Source: Rhizobium sp. R634 (lineage in GTDB: Bacteria; Pseudomonadota; Alphaproteobacteria; Rhizobiales; Rhizobiaceae). Taken from it: a stretch of 64,000 nt of DNA. The position numbers were made by a program, and so were the translations under genes. The stretch lies in the NCBI RefSeq assembly GCF_002211305.1, contig NZ_LOKW01000028.1, positions 248,001 through 312,000 on the forward strand, in the 5' to 3' direction. The notes under the pieces are model-generated. The model did not search any database and was not told where the DNA came from. It was given only the letters and a program-made list of their open reading frames with translations. Below are positions 11,565 to 20,324 of this stretch, piece by piece (position 1 is the stretch's first letter; every line of letters begins with the position of its first letter).

Positions 11565-12512
11565 ATGAGCCCAACCGACAACGCGGCCGATATCGTCCCG
11601 ATCAAGCGCCCAGTGCGCTGGCACATCTTCGTTTTCATGCTGCCCGCGGTGATCGTCTACTCCGCCGTCATGGTGCTGCCGCTCATCGAAACACTCCGGC
11701 TTTCGCTCTACAATACGGTCGACGGCCAGCCGGCCTTCGTGGGCCTGGCGAATTTCAAGGTGCTGTTCGGCGATCCGCGCTGGGCGCATGATTTCTGGAA
11801 TGCGCTGGTCAACAACCTGATCTTCTTCGCCATCCATATGTGCGTGCAGAACCCGATCGGCGTGGCGCTTGCTGCCCTGCTTTCGGTGCCGAAGCTGCGC
11901 GGGGTGGCCTTCTACCGCACGGCGATATTCCTGCCGACGCTGCTTTCCTTCGTCATCGTCGGCTTCATCTGGAAGCTGATCCTGTCGCCGATCTGGGGTG
12001 TGGCGCCCTGGATGCTCGATCTCATCGGGCTCAAATTCCTGTTCGCGCCCTGGCTCGGCAAGCCCGGCTCGGCGCTGGTCGCCGTGTCGCTGATCTCCAA
12101 CTGGCAATATATCGGCATTCCGATGATGCTGATCTATGCCGCGCTTTTGAGCATCCCCGAAGAAGTGATCGAGGCGGCGGAATGCGACGGCATCACGGGC
12201 TGGGCGCAATTCTGGAAGATCAAACTGCCGCTGATCCTGCCGGCGATCGGCATCATATCGATCCTCACCTTCGTCGGCAATTTCAATGCCTTCGATCTGA
12301 TCTACACCGTGCAGGGGGCGCTCGCCGGGCCCGACATGTCGACCGACATTCTCGGAACGCTGCTCTACCGCACCTTCTTCGGTTTCCAGCTGCAGCTCGG
12401 CGACCGCTCGATGGGCGCGACAATCGCCACCGTGATGTTCCTCATCATCCTCGCCGGCGTCTCGCTTTATCTCTTCGTCATCCAGCGGCGCATGCGTCGC
12501 TACCAGTTCTGA
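11565..12512 (+). CDS. Sugar ABC transporter permease (MalF-like)
   Basis: 315 residues, about six membrane segments, the first near 25-45 (IFVFMLPAVIVYSAVMVLPL). The MalF-type cytoplasmic loop EVIEAAECDGITGWAQFWKIKLPLILP that contacts the ATPase is intact. It sits nine bases before the second permease gene. With that protein it forms the inner-membrane channel for the sugar delivered by the binding protein encoded at 10085. Confidence 0.9.
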   Translation: MSPTDNAADIVPIKRPVRWHIFVFMLPAVIVYSAVMVLPLIETLRLSLYNTVDGQPAFVGLANFKVLFGDPRWAHDFWNALVNNLIFFAIHMCVQNPIGVALAALLSVPKLRGVAFYRTAIFLPTLLSFVIVGFIWKLILSPIWGVAPWMLDLIGLKFLFAPWLGKPGSALVAVSLISNWQYIGIPMMLIYAALLSIPEEVIEAAECDGITGWAQFWKIKLPLILPAIGIISILTFVGNFNAFDLIYTVQGALAGPDMSTDILGTLLYRTFFGFQLQLGDRSMGATIATVMFLIILAGVSLYLFVIQRRMRRYQF

Positions 12513-12521
12513 GGAGCGCGC

Positions 12522-13361
12522 ATGTCCAAGGCACGCACATCTCCCATCCGCACCGGCCTCGTGCATCTGGCGCTCAGCGCCTACACGCTGGTCGCGCTGT
12601 TTCCGGTTTTCCTGACGGTGGTCAACTCGTTCAAGGATCGCGCCGCGATCTTCCGCGAGCCGCTGATGGTCCCGACGCCGTCGACCTTCAGCCTTGTCGG
12701 CTACCAGACGGTGCTGGGGCAGGGCGATTTCGCCACCTATTTCCAGAACAGCTTCATCGTGACGATCGTCTCGATCCTGCTGGTGCTGCTGTTCGGCGCC
12801 ATGGCGGCCTTCGCGCTGTCGGAATACCGCTTCCGCGGCAATATGCTGCTCGGGCTCTACATGGCGATCGGCATCATGATCCCGATCCGCCTTGGGACGG
12901 TGGCGATCCTGCAGGGCATGGTGGCGGCCGGCCTCGTCAATACGCTGACGGCGCTGATCCTCGTCTACACCGCGCAGGGCATACCGCTGGCGATCTTCAT
13001 TCTCTCGGAATTCATGCGCACGGTTTCGGACGATCTCAAGAATGCCGGGCGTATCGACGGGTTGTCGGAATATGCGATCTTCTTCCGCTTGGTGCTGCCG
13101 CTGGTACGCCCGGCCATGGCGACGGTCGCGGTCTTCACCATGATCCCGATCTGGAACGATCTCTGGTTCCCGCTGATCCTGGCGCCTGCCGAGGCCACCA
13201 AGACCGTGACGCTGGGCTCGCAGATCTTCATCGGCCAGTTCGTCACCAATTGGAATGCGGTGCTGGCGGCGCTGTCGCTGGCGATCCTGCCGATCCTCGT
13301 CCTCTACGTCATCTTCTCGCGGCAGCTTATTCGCGGCATCACCTCGGGAGCCGTCAAGTGA
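12522..13361 (+). CDS. Sugar ABC transporter permease (MalG-like)
   Basis: 279 residues, about six membrane segments, MalG-type coupling loop with DDLKNAGRIDGLSEYAIFFRLVLPLVRPA. A membrane helix near the N-terminus (ALSAYTLVALFPVFLTVVNSF) begins the domain. The stop codon overlaps the GTG of the oxidoreductase gene by four bases, so the two are translationally coupled. Partner of the MalF-like permease at 11565. Confidence 0.9.
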   Translation: MSKARTSPIRTGLVHLALSAYTLVALFPVFLTVVNSFKDRAAIFREPLMVPTPSTFSLVGYQTVLGQGDFATYFQNSFIVTIVSILLVLLFGAMAAFALSEYRFRGNMLLGLYMAIGIMIPIRLGTVAILQGMVAAGLVNTLTALILVYTAQGIPLAIFILSEFMRTVSDDLKNAGRIDGLSEYAIFFRLVLPLVRPAMATVAVFTMIPIWNDLWFPLILAPAEATKTVTLGSQIFIGQFVTNWNAVLAALSLAILPILVLYVIFSRQLIRGITSGAVK

Positions 13362-14419
13362 GCCAGGAAAAACCGATCCGCGTTCTCGTTGCCGGTCTCG
13401 GCAATATGGGCCGCAGCCATGCGCTTGCCTATCACAACAATCCCGGTTTCGAGATCGTCGGTCTCGTTAACCGCTCGACGCCGAAGCTGGAGCCCGAGCT
13501 GCAAGCCTATACGGTTCATCCCGATTTCACGACGGCGCTCGCCGAGCTGAAGCCTGACCTCTGCTCGATCAACACCTATTCAGACAGCCATGCCGATTAT
13601 GCCGTCGCCGCCTTCGAGGCCGGCTGCCATGTCTTCGTGGAGAAACCGCTGGCGACCACCGTCGCCGACGCCGAGCGGGTCGTGGCGGCGGCGAAGAAGG
13701 CGGGGCGCAAGCTGGTGATCGGCTATATCCTTCGCCATCATCCGTCCTGGACGAAGCTGATCGAGGAAGCCCGCAAGCTTGGTCCGCCTTACGTCTTCCG
13801 CATGAATCTCAACCAGCAGTCCAGCGGCCCGACCTGGGCGACCCACAAGTCGCTGATGCAGACGACCTCGCCGATCGTCGATTGCGGCGTGCATTATATC
13901 GACGTCATGTGCCAGATCACCGATGCGAGAGCCGTCGAGGTGCGCGGCATGGGGCTGCGCCTCTCCGATGAGATCGCCGCCGGCATGTACAATTACGGTC
14001 ACCTGCAGGTGCTCTTCGAGGACGGTTCGGTCGGCTGGTACGAGGCCGGCTGGGGGCCGATGATTTCGGAGACCGCCTTCTTCGTGAAGGACGTGATGTC
14101 GCCCAAGGGCGCGGTGTCGATCGTCATGGATCCGAACGCCAAGTCCGACGATATCGACACCCACACCAAGACATCGGTGATCCGTCTGCACACGGCCGAA
14201 ACTGGCCCGGACGGCAAGTTCATCCGGCCCGACCAGGATATGCGGATGACGGGCGAGCCCGGTCATCAGGCGCTCTGCGACCTGGAACAGGCCTTCATGC
14301 TGAGGGCGATCCGCGAGGATCTGAACCTCGACCGCCATATGGCGGATGCCGTGGCGTCGCTGCGCATCTGCCTTGCCGCCGACGAGAGCGTGCGCACCGG
14401 CCAGCCGGTCAGATTGTAA
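13358..14419 (+). CDS. Gfo/Idh/MocA-family NAD(P)-dependent oxidoreductase
   Basis: 353 residues from GTG 13358. N-terminal Rossmann domain with RVLVAGLGNMGRSHALAY (GxGxxG) and the family signature HVFVEKPLATT around residues 90-100, where the EKP lysine contributes to catalysis. The C-terminal alpha/beta domain contains DCGVHYIDVM with a likely catalytic His. Such enzymes oxidise or epimerise sugars, sugar acids or inositols. It is embedded between the permease and ATPase genes, so it probably acts on the imported sugar; the substrate cannot be told from sequence. Confidence 0.87.
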   Translation: MSQEKPIRVLVAGLGNMGRSHALAYHNNPGFEIVGLVNRSTPKLEPELQAYTVHPDFTTALAELKPDLCSINTYSDSHADYAVAAFEAGCHVFVEKPLATTVADAERVVAAAKKAGRKLVIGYILRHHPSWTKLIEEARKLGPPYVFRMNLNQQSSGPTWATHKSLMQTTSPIVDCGVHYIDVMCQITDARAVEVRGMGLRLSDEIAAGMYNYGHLQVLFEDGSVGWYEAGWGPMISETAFFVKDVMSPKGAVSIVMDPNAKSDDIDTHTKTSVIRLHTAETGPDGKFIRPDQDMRMTGEPGHQALCDLEQAFMLRAIREDLNLDRHMADAVASLRICLAADESVRTGQPVRL

Positions 14420-14429
14420 GGAAAAGATA

Positions 14430-15431
14430 GTGGGATCGCTTCAACTCAAATCCATCCGCAAGACCTATGGCACGCATGAGGTGCTGAAAGGCATCGACCT
14501 TGAGGTCGAGGACGGCGAATTCGTCATCTTCGTCGGCCCGTCGGGCTGCGGGAAATCGACGCTTCTGCGCAGCATCGCCGGCCTCGAGGACGTCACCTCG
14601 GGCGCCGTCGTCATCAACGGCCGAGATGAGACGCTGACGCCGCCGGCCAAGCGCGGCATCGCCATGGTGTTCCAGTCCTATGCGCTCTATCCGCATCTGA
14701 CGGTGAAGGACAATATGGGCCTCGGCCTGAAGCAGGCGGGCACGCCCAAGGACGAGATCGACAGCCGTGTCGGCAAGGCCTCCGGCATGCTGTCGCTCGC
14801 GCCGTATCTGGCACGGCGTCCGGCCGAACTCTCAGGCGGTCAGCGCCAGCGTGTCGCAATCGGCCGCGCCATCGTGCGCGAACCGGAACTCTTCCTGTTC
14901 GACGAGCCGCTGTCGAACCTCGATGCGGCGCTGCGCGTCCAGACGCGTCTCGAAATCGCCCGGCTGCACCGCAGCCTGAAGGCGACGATGATCTATGTCA
15001 CCCACGACCAGGTCGAGGCGATGACGCTTGCCGACAAGATCGTCGTGCTGAATGCCGGCGCGATCGAGCAGATCGGCTCGCCGATGGAACTCTACAATCG
15101 TCCGGCGAACGTTTTCGTCGCCGGCTTCATCGGCTCGCCGCAGATGAATTTCATCGCCGGCGAGAAAGTCGGCGACCACAGCGCCAAGACGATCGGCGTG
15201 CGTCCCGAACACATGACGCTGTCGCGCGAGCAGGGGAGCTGGGCGGCGAAGGTCGTGCATGTCGAGCATCTCGGCGCCGACACGATCATCTATCTCGAAT
15301 CCGACCAGTGCGGGCTGCTGACGGCGCGCCTCTTCGGCGAGCACCAATACGAGCCCGACGAGATCGTCTATGCGACCCCGGACCAGGCGCGCGTGCATCG
15401 CTTCGATGCGGACGACCGGGCGATCCGTTGA
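14430..15431 (+). CDS. Sugar ABC transporter ATP-binding protein (MalK/UgpC type)
   Basis: 333 residues from GTG 14430 (ribosome site TAAGGAAAAG). Walker A GPSGCGKST at 36-44, signature LSGGQRQRV near 134, Walker B FLFDEPLSNLDA and the switch His in MIYVTHDQVEAMTLAD. After about 240 the C-terminal TOBE-like domain follows (NFIAGEKVGD, IGVRPEHMTL), somewhat shorter than in MalK. It drives the importer formed by the two upstream permeases. An in-frame ATG at 14346 lies inside the preceding gene and is rejected. Confidence 0.9.
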   Translation: MGSLQLKSIRKTYGTHEVLKGIDLEVEDGEFVIFVGPSGCGKSTLLRSIAGLEDVTSGAVVINGRDETLTPPAKRGIAMVFQSYALYPHLTVKDNMGLGLKQAGTPKDEIDSRVGKASGMLSLAPYLARRPAELSGGQRQRVAIGRAIVREPELFLFDEPLSNLDAALRVQTRLEIARLHRSLKATMIYVTHDQVEAMTLADKIVVLNAGAIEQIGSPMELYNRPANVFVAGFIGSPQMNFIAGEKVGDHSAKTIGVRPEHMTLSREQGSWAAKVVHVEHLGADTIIYLESDQCGLLTARLFGEHQYEPDEIVYATPDQARVHRFDADDRAIR

Positions 15432-15558
15432 GCGGATGATGCAATGAAAGAAAGCCCGTCCTTAATCGTGCCGAATCCATTTGCGGCACGGGCAATCAGG
15501 GCGTTTTTCTTCTCGTGAAGCATTCTGCACATTCATCTGCTGCAGAAATCCGATTTTG

Positions 15559-15592
15559 GCGACACTGCGAAATTCAATCGCAAAAGTGTCGC
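15559..15592. terminator. Stem-loop after the sugar-transporter operon (possible terminator)
   Basis: GCGACACT-GCGA pairs with TCGC-AGTGTCGC (three unpaired A on the 3' side, 7-nt loop) and is followed by TTTGAT. It lies in the 15432-15642 gap between the convergent ATPase and pentapeptide-repeat genes. The T-run is short, so it could instead be a protein-binding inverted repeat. Confidence 0.4.
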
Positions 15593-15642
15593 TTTGATCG
15601 GGATTTGCGCGGCATTACGCATGATTTGGGAAAAAATGGCCT

Positions 15643-16023
15643 TCAGATTTTCGCCTGCTCATAGGCCATAAATAGATCGGTTACGAGAACGCCATTGATC
15701 CGCATCCCCGTTAAATCGGCATCTTGAATGTCTGAATCTGCCAACGTAACGCCGCTTATGCTCAATCGCGATAGGTTTGCATTCGTGATGGCGGCACCAG
15801 ACAGATTGACGTTGTTAAAGCGCGCATCTGCAAGGCTTATATCGTCAAAAACCGCTTCGCTTAAATTGGTGTCGGTGAACCTTGCTTTGGTCAAAACAGC
15901 GTAAAATCGAGCGTCCGCGAGGTTTACGCCATCGAAATGAGCGCCTGACATATCGGCCCGCTCGTAATGCATTCCCTGCATCTGAGGGCCATCAAATGGG
16001 TTTTGTTTCTGGTGATCGCTCAT
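15643..16023 (-). CDS. Pentapeptide-repeat protein
   Basis: 126 residues. From about residue 20 the sequence is built of five-residue units of the A(D/N)LXX kind (YERADMSGAHFDGVNLADARF, then further NLS, ADARF and ANLSR units), which fold as a right-handed beta-helix. Roughly eighteen units are visible. There is no signal peptide or membrane segment. Function of such stand-alone proteins is mostly unknown; some mimic DNA, but nothing here shows that. The gene stands alone between two ABC transporter operons. Confidence 0.8.
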   Translation of the reverse strand: MSDHQKQNPFDGPQMQGMHYERADMSGAHFDGVNLADARFYAVLTKARFTDTNLSEAVFDDISLADARFNNVNLSGAAITNANLSRLSISGVTLADSDIQDADLTGMRINGVLVTDLFMAYEQAKI

Positions 16024-16159
16024 TGTCGTTTCCTCCGGTCAATCATGATTGCAACCCAAAGAATGCCAGACTGCATGATCATATACGACCCGTCGAATCT
16101 GAAATAGAAACGAGCTCACGCCATTCTGGCCATGCCGTTGGTCGGGCGAGCAGAAATGA

Positions 16160-16185
16160 AAAGGCGCCGCGTCGGCAGCGCCTTT
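16160..16185 (-). terminator. Rho-independent-like terminator of the 20135-16207 ABC operon
   Basis: AAAGGCGC pairs with GCGCCTTT across a 10-nt loop; on the minus strand the stem ends in CCTTTTC. It sits 22 bp beyond the stop of the ATPase gene. Confidence 0.6.
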
Positions 16186-16206
16186 CGAGCAAATCCCGTT
16201 CCCAGA

Positions 16207-17268
16207 TCAGTCGCGGATGATGAGCAGGTCGGCCGCCATGAAGCGCAGCGTCACGGTTTCGCCGGCCTGCGGCGGGGTGACGCCGGGGCTGTTGAACATG
16301 TCGAAGGAGATGACGTTGCCGCCGACATTCATGCGGGTGCGGATGACCGAGCCGAGGAAGTGGGCCGAGACGACCTGGCCGGTCAGCGCCGTATCGCTTT
16401 TGGCGGTGTCGGAGAGCGAGCCCGCTTCCGGGCGCAGCGCCAGCGAGATGGTTTCGCCGGCCTTGTGGGCTGCGACCGACTGCTTCAGCGTGATCTGCTG
16501 ATCGCCGATCTGGATGAGGTTGGCGTCGGGATCGACGACCTGAGCTTCGATCAGGTTCAGCGTGCCGACGAAGGAGGCGACGAAGCGCGTCGCCGGCTTG
16601 TTGTAGATCTCGAAGGGCGAGCCGATCTGGTCGGCCTTGCCGGCATTCATCACCACGATGCGATCAGAGATCGACAAGGCTTCTTCCTGATCGTGGGTGA
16701 CGAAAACGGTGGTGATGCCGAGCTGCTGCTGGATCTGGCGGATTTCCTCGCGCAGCGACACGCGGATCTTGGCGTCGAGGGCCGACAGCGGCTCGTCGAG
16801 CAGCAGCACCTGCGGCTTGACGGCGAGCGCGCGGGCAAGTGCGACACGCTGCTGCTGGCCGCCCGACAGCTGGTAGGGATAGCGGTCGGCCAGGTGATCG
16901 AGTTTGATCAGGCCGAGCATTTCCTTGACGCGAGCGTCGATCTCGGGCTTCGGCGCGCCGGCGACCTTGAGGCCGAAGGCGACGTTGTCGTGCACGGACA
17001 TGTTGGGGAACAGGGCATAGGCCTGAAAGACCATGCCGATATTGCGCTGGTTCGGCTTCAGCGCGCTCTGGTCCTTGCCGTTGATGGTCAGCGTGCCGCC
17101 GGTCGGCGTTTCGAAGCCTGCGATCATGCGCAGAACCGTCGTCTTGCCGCAGCCCGACGGCCCGAGGAAGGAGATGAATTCGCCCTTCTCGATGTTCATG
17201 TTGAAATTCTTGACGACCTGAACCGGGCCGAAGGATTTCTGGATGTTGTTCAGTGTGAGAAAAGACAT
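16207..17268 (-). CDS. ABC transporter ATP-binding protein (PotA/FbpC type)
   Basis: 353 residues. Walker A GPSGCGKTT at 36-44, signature LSGGQQQRVALARALA, Walker B VLLLDEPLSALDA, switch His in TVFVTHDQEEALSISD, then a C-terminal TOBE domain (about 245-350) with LALRPEAGSLS and VTLRFMAADLLIIRD. This subunit energises the two permeases encoded immediately upstream (17281 and 18066). The family serves polyamine, iron and phosphonate importers; the ligand here is unproven. Confidence 0.9.
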   Translation of the reverse strand: MSFLTLNNIQKSFGPVQVVKNFNMNIEKGEFISFLGPSGCGKTTVLRMIAGFETPTGGTLTINGKDQSALKPNQRNIGMVFQAYALFPNMSVHDNVAFGLKVAGAPKPEIDARVKEMLGLIKLDHLADRYPYQLSGGQQQRVALARALAVKPQVLLLDEPLSALDAKIRVSLREEIRQIQQQLGITTVFVTHDQEEALSISDRIVVMNAGKADQIGSPFEIYNKPATRFVASFVGTLNLIEAQVVDPDANLIQIGDQQITLKQSVAAHKAGETISLALRPEAGSLSDTAKSDTALTGQVVSAHFLGSVIRTRMNVGGNVISFDMFNSPGVTPPQAGETVTLRFMAADLLIIRD

Positions 17269-17280
17269 GAGCCGGTTACC

Positions 17281-18069
17281 TTAAGCCTTTGCCGGGCGGG
17301 CTTTGCCGAAGCGGGAAACGAGATTGAGCAGGCCCATGCTGAGCCAGGTGATCGAGAAGGCGATGACGGCGAGCGCCGAAGGCTCATAGGCCTTGTTGGC
17401 GCCGACGAGCTGCAGGTAGGGGCCGAAGGCCGGGCGGTTGAGCAGGGCGGCGAAGGTGAACTCGCCCATGACGATCGCGAGCGTGATGAAGGCGCCGGAG
17501 AGCACGCCGCTCATCACATTCGGGAAGATGCAGCGGAACATGATGGTCGTCCAGCGGGCGCCGAGGCTTTCGGCCGCCTCCGTCAGCGTGCGCACGTCGA
17601 TGGCGCGCATGGCGGTATCGACGGCGCGGTACATATAGGGCAGCGACAGCGTGATATAGGAGAAGACCAGCAGGGCGTTGGTGCCGGTCGTCGAACCCGT
17701 CAAGGGCAGGTAGGACGACGAGTTGTACATTCTGAGGTAGCCGAAGACGATGACGATCGCCGGAATGACCAGCGGCAGCAGCGTGATGAATTCGACGACC
17801 GGGCGCATCTGCGGCAGGCGCAGCCGCACCCAATAGGCCGTCGGCACGACGAGCAGCATGCCGAAGACGATGGTCAGAAGCGCCATCATCATGGAGTAGC
17901 CGAAGGTTTCGCGGAACTGGGCGTCCGAGAAGACCGACTGATAGGCGTCGAGGCTGTATTCGCCGCGGCGCATGCGCAGCGAAAACTCGATCGTGCCGAT
18001 CAGCGGAATGATGAAATAGGATGCGCCGAGAATGATGGCGATCCAGGCTCCAAGGCGTTGTGTTTTCAT
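17281..18069 (-). CDS. ABC transporter permease (PotC-like)
   Basis: 262 residues from MKTQRLGAWIAIILGASYFIIP, about six membrane segments. The coupling loop (EAAESLGARWTTIMFRCIFPNVMSGVLSG) that meets the ATPase is intact. Its start codon overlaps the stop of the other permease gene (ATGA), so the two are co-translated. The longer reading frame to 18342 is only read-through into the neighbouring gene. Inner-membrane subunit of the 19032 binding-protein system. Confidence 0.9.
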   Translation of the reverse strand: MKTQRLGAWIAIILGASYFIIPLIGTIEFSLRMRRGEYSLDAYQSVFSDAQFRETFGYSMMMALLTIVFGMLLVVPTAYWVRLRLPQMRPVVEFITLLPLVIPAIVIVFGYLRMYNSSSYLPLTGSTTGTNALLVFSYITLSLPYMYRAVDTAMRAIDVRTLTEAAESLGARWTTIMFRCIFPNVMSGVLSGAFITLAIVMGEFTFAALLNRPAFGPYLQLVGANKAYEPSALAVIAFSITWLSMGLLNLVSRFGKARPAKA

Positions 18070-18959
18070 TTCTGCCACCGCTCGGCGCGCATGCGCAGCA
18101 TGAGGTAAAGGACGTTGGAGACGCCTGTGATGACGATCATGCCGAGGGCGATGGCGTAACCAAGATTGGCATTGTGCAGCACATCGCCGCGGATCTGCGC
18201 GTAGAGCAGGATCGGCACGATGTTCAGCGAGCTGCCGGTCAGCGCGAAGGCGGTGGCGATGGCGCCGAAGGCATTGGCGAAGAGCAGGAGCGTGGTGCCG
18301 AGCAGGCTCGGCCAGAGGATCGGCAGGGCGACCATCGTCCAATATTGGCGGTTGGTGGCGCCGAGAATCTCAGAGGCCTCGCGCCATTCCTTCTTCATAC
18401 CGTCGAGTGCCGGCGTCAGGATCAGCACCATCAGCGGGATCTGGAAATACATATAGGTGATGGTGAGACCGAAGAAGGACAGAAGGTTGAAGCCGGTGCC
18501 GTAGAGATTGAAGCCGAACCATTCCCGCAGGAAGACCGTCACGAGGCCGGTGCGGCCGAGCGTCGCCAGGAAGGCGAAGGCGAGCGGCACGCCGGCGAAA
18601 TTCGAGGCGACGCCGGAGAAGGTCAAAAGCGTCGAGCGTACCGAGGCGGGCAGGCCGCCGAGCACGACGGCCCAGGCGAGGAAAAAGCCGATCAGCGCGC
18701 CGCCGAGAGCGGATGCCACCGAGACCTTGATGCTGATCCAGTAGGCGCTCATGATCGATGGCGTAAAGAGATCGCCGATATTCTTCAGTGTGAAATCGCC
18801 TTCGGGCGTCAGGAATGCGCCCGCCACGAGATAGAGCGTGGGGATGATCAGGAACAGCAGAGAAAAAATGATGAAGGGCGCAATGCCCAGCCAATCGATC
18901 ACGCGGTCTTTGCTGATCAAGGGGGTGCTGCTCACCATCGGCGTTGAAACGGTACTCAT
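18066..18959 (-). CDS. ABC transporter permease (PotB-like)
   Basis: 297 residues from MSTVSTPMVSST. About six membrane segments beginning at WLGIAPFIIFSLLFLIIPTLYL; coupling loop EWREASEILGATNRQYWTMVALPILWPSLLG present. The start at 18959 is preferred because the extra 23 residues upstream (MIRPPRPP...) fall in the intergenic hairpin. Forms the channel with the PotC-like subunit. Separated from the binding-protein gene by a strong stem-loop. Confidence 0.88.
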   Translation of the reverse strand: MSTVSTPMVSSTPLISKDRVIDWLGIAPFIIFSLLFLIIPTLYLVAGAFLTPEGDFTLKNIGDLFTPSIMSAYWISIKVSVASALGGALIGFFLAWAVVLGGLPASVRSTLLTFSGVASNFAGVPLAFAFLATLGRTGLVTVFLREWFGFNLYGTGFNLLSFFGLTITYMYFQIPLMVLILTPALDGMKKEWREASEILGATNRQYWTMVALPILWPSLLGTTLLLFANAFGAIATAFALTGSSLNIVPILLYAQIRGDVLHNANLGYAIALGMIVITGVSNVLYLMLRMRAERWQK

Positions 18960-18992
18960 GAAAAGCTCATCCTGGGCATCGGAGTGAGAAAA

Positions 18993-19019
18993 CCTCCCCG
19001 CCCTTGGGGGGCGGGGAGG
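18993..19019 (-). terminator. Strong intercistronic stem-loop between binding protein and permeases
   Basis: CCTCCCCGCCC pairs perfectly with GGGCGGGGAGG over a 5-nt loop. No T-run follows on the minus strand, so it is more likely a partial terminator or mRNA 3' stabiliser that lets the binding protein be made in excess. Confidence 0.6.
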
Positions 19020-19031
19020 CCGGATCATAGT

Positions 19032-20135
19032 TTACTTAACGTTGGCGCCGACGACGCTATCCCAGTTCTTGGTGATGGCTTCCTTGCCGGCGGCCTGCTC
19101 TTCGAGCGTCGGGAAGACAGCCTTTTCATAGGCTGCTGCCGGCGGCAGCTTGTCGAGCAGTTCCTTCGGGATCTTGTTGTTCTTGGCAAGATCGTTGAAG
19201 CGGATCGGGTGGCAATAGCCCTTCAGCCAGCCGAGCTGACCTTCGTCGGAATAGAGATATTCCATCCAGAGCTTGGCAGCGTTCGGGTGCGGAGCGAAGG
19301 CCGAAATCGCCTGGACGTAAACGCCGGCGACGACGCCCGTCTTCGGAACGACGACCTCGAACGGAGGATTGCCCTTCAGGCTTTCGCCCCAGGACATGGC
19401 GTTGTAGTCCCAGGCGACGATGATCGGCGTGGAGCCCTGTGCGAAGGGAGCGGCCTTGCCGACGACGGGCACGAAGTTGCCGTTCTTGTTCAGCTCGGCG
19501 AAGAACTTCAGGCCTTCTTCTCCTGCCTTGGCGGCGTCACCGCCCGCTGCGGAAAGACCGGCGGCATAAACGCCCTGGACAGCCTGGTTGGCGGTGCGCG
19601 GGTCACCTGCCAGCGCGACGCTGTTTGCATAGTCGCTCTTCTTCAGGTCGGCCCAGTCGGCCGGCGATTCCTTGACGAGATCCTTGTTCACGAGGAACGA
19701 GAGAACGCCGTAATAGTCGCCGTACCAGTAGCCTTCCGCATCCTTTGCCGTATCCGGGATCGAATCCCAGGTGGAAACCTTGTAAGGCTGGATCAGACCG
19801 TCCTTCTTGGCGGACGGGCCGAAGGAGAGGCCGACGTCGATGACATCGGGGGCCTGCGGACCGGTGTTGCCTTTGTTGGCCTTGATGGCTTCGATTTCGT
19901 CGCCCGAACCGGCATCCGGGTTCAGCTCATTGACTTCGAGGCCATACTTGGCCTTGAAGCCGGCAATGACCTCGCCGTAGCCGCACCAGTCGTGCGGGAG
20001 AGCGATGGTGGTCAGCGTGCCTTCCTTCTTGGCGGCGGCGATCAGTTCAGCGCTCGGTTCTGCGGCGGCAATCGCGGTCGTAGCCACGATCATCGCAGTA
20101 GAAAGCGACAGCAGTCGAGAAATGTTAGAGATCAC
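19032..20135 (-). CDS. ABC transporter periplasmic substrate-binding protein (polyamine/iron type)
   Basis: 367 residues. Signal peptide to about residue 25 (TTAIAAAEPS). Mature protein has the SBP family pattern: LIAAAKKEGTLTTIALPHDWCGYGEVIAGFK, a PDVIDVGLSFGPSAKKDGL loop, YWYGDYYGVLSFLVNKDLV, and DYNAMSWGESLKG in domain II. It is first in the operon with two permeases and a PotA-like ATPase, downstream of an RpiR regulator. Related proteins bind spermidine/putrescine, ferric iron or aminoethylphosphonate; the sequence does not decide between them. Confidence 0.87.
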   Translation of the reverse strand: MISNISRLLSLSTAMIVATTAIAAAEPSAELIAAAKKEGTLTTIALPHDWCGYGEVIAGFKAKYGLEVNELNPDAGSGDEIEAIKANKGNTGPQAPDVIDVGLSFGPSAKKDGLIQPYKVSTWDSIPDTAKDAEGYWYGDYYGVLSFLVNKDLVKESPADWADLKKSDYANSVALAGDPRTANQAVQGVYAAGLSAAGGDAAKAGEEGLKFFAELNKNGNFVPVVGKAAPFAQGSTPIIVAWDYNAMSWGESLKGNPPFEVVVPKTGVVAGVYVQAISAFAPHPNAAKLWMEYLYSDEGQLGWLKGYCHPIRFNDLAKNNKIPKELLDKLPPAAAYEKAVFPTLEEQAAGKEAITKNWDSVVGANVK

Positions 20136-20324
20136 TGTTGTTCTCCTTCGGGTTTTCAGTGTCTGGCGATGCTGTTAATCAGCTTACATGAAGCTTGTGT
20201 GACGGCTGCGTGACGGTGATTTTGCATGAATAGCAGGCGCTTGTGACAGATGTTCCATTTGCGACAGCGCGGTTTGTTTCCGCAAAGATCCGCCGTTGTT
20301 TTTCTCCCTCTTGGTCTTGTCCTC

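Noticed and set aside
11840..13357. A long in-frame extension ahead of the Gfo/Idh/MocA oxidoreductase
   Set aside because: It overlaps both permease genes in another frame and is low-complexity; the coupled GTG at 13358 is the natural start.
16132..18108. A 658-codon plus-strand frame
   Set aside because: Antisense shadow of the ATPase and permease genes 16207-18069.
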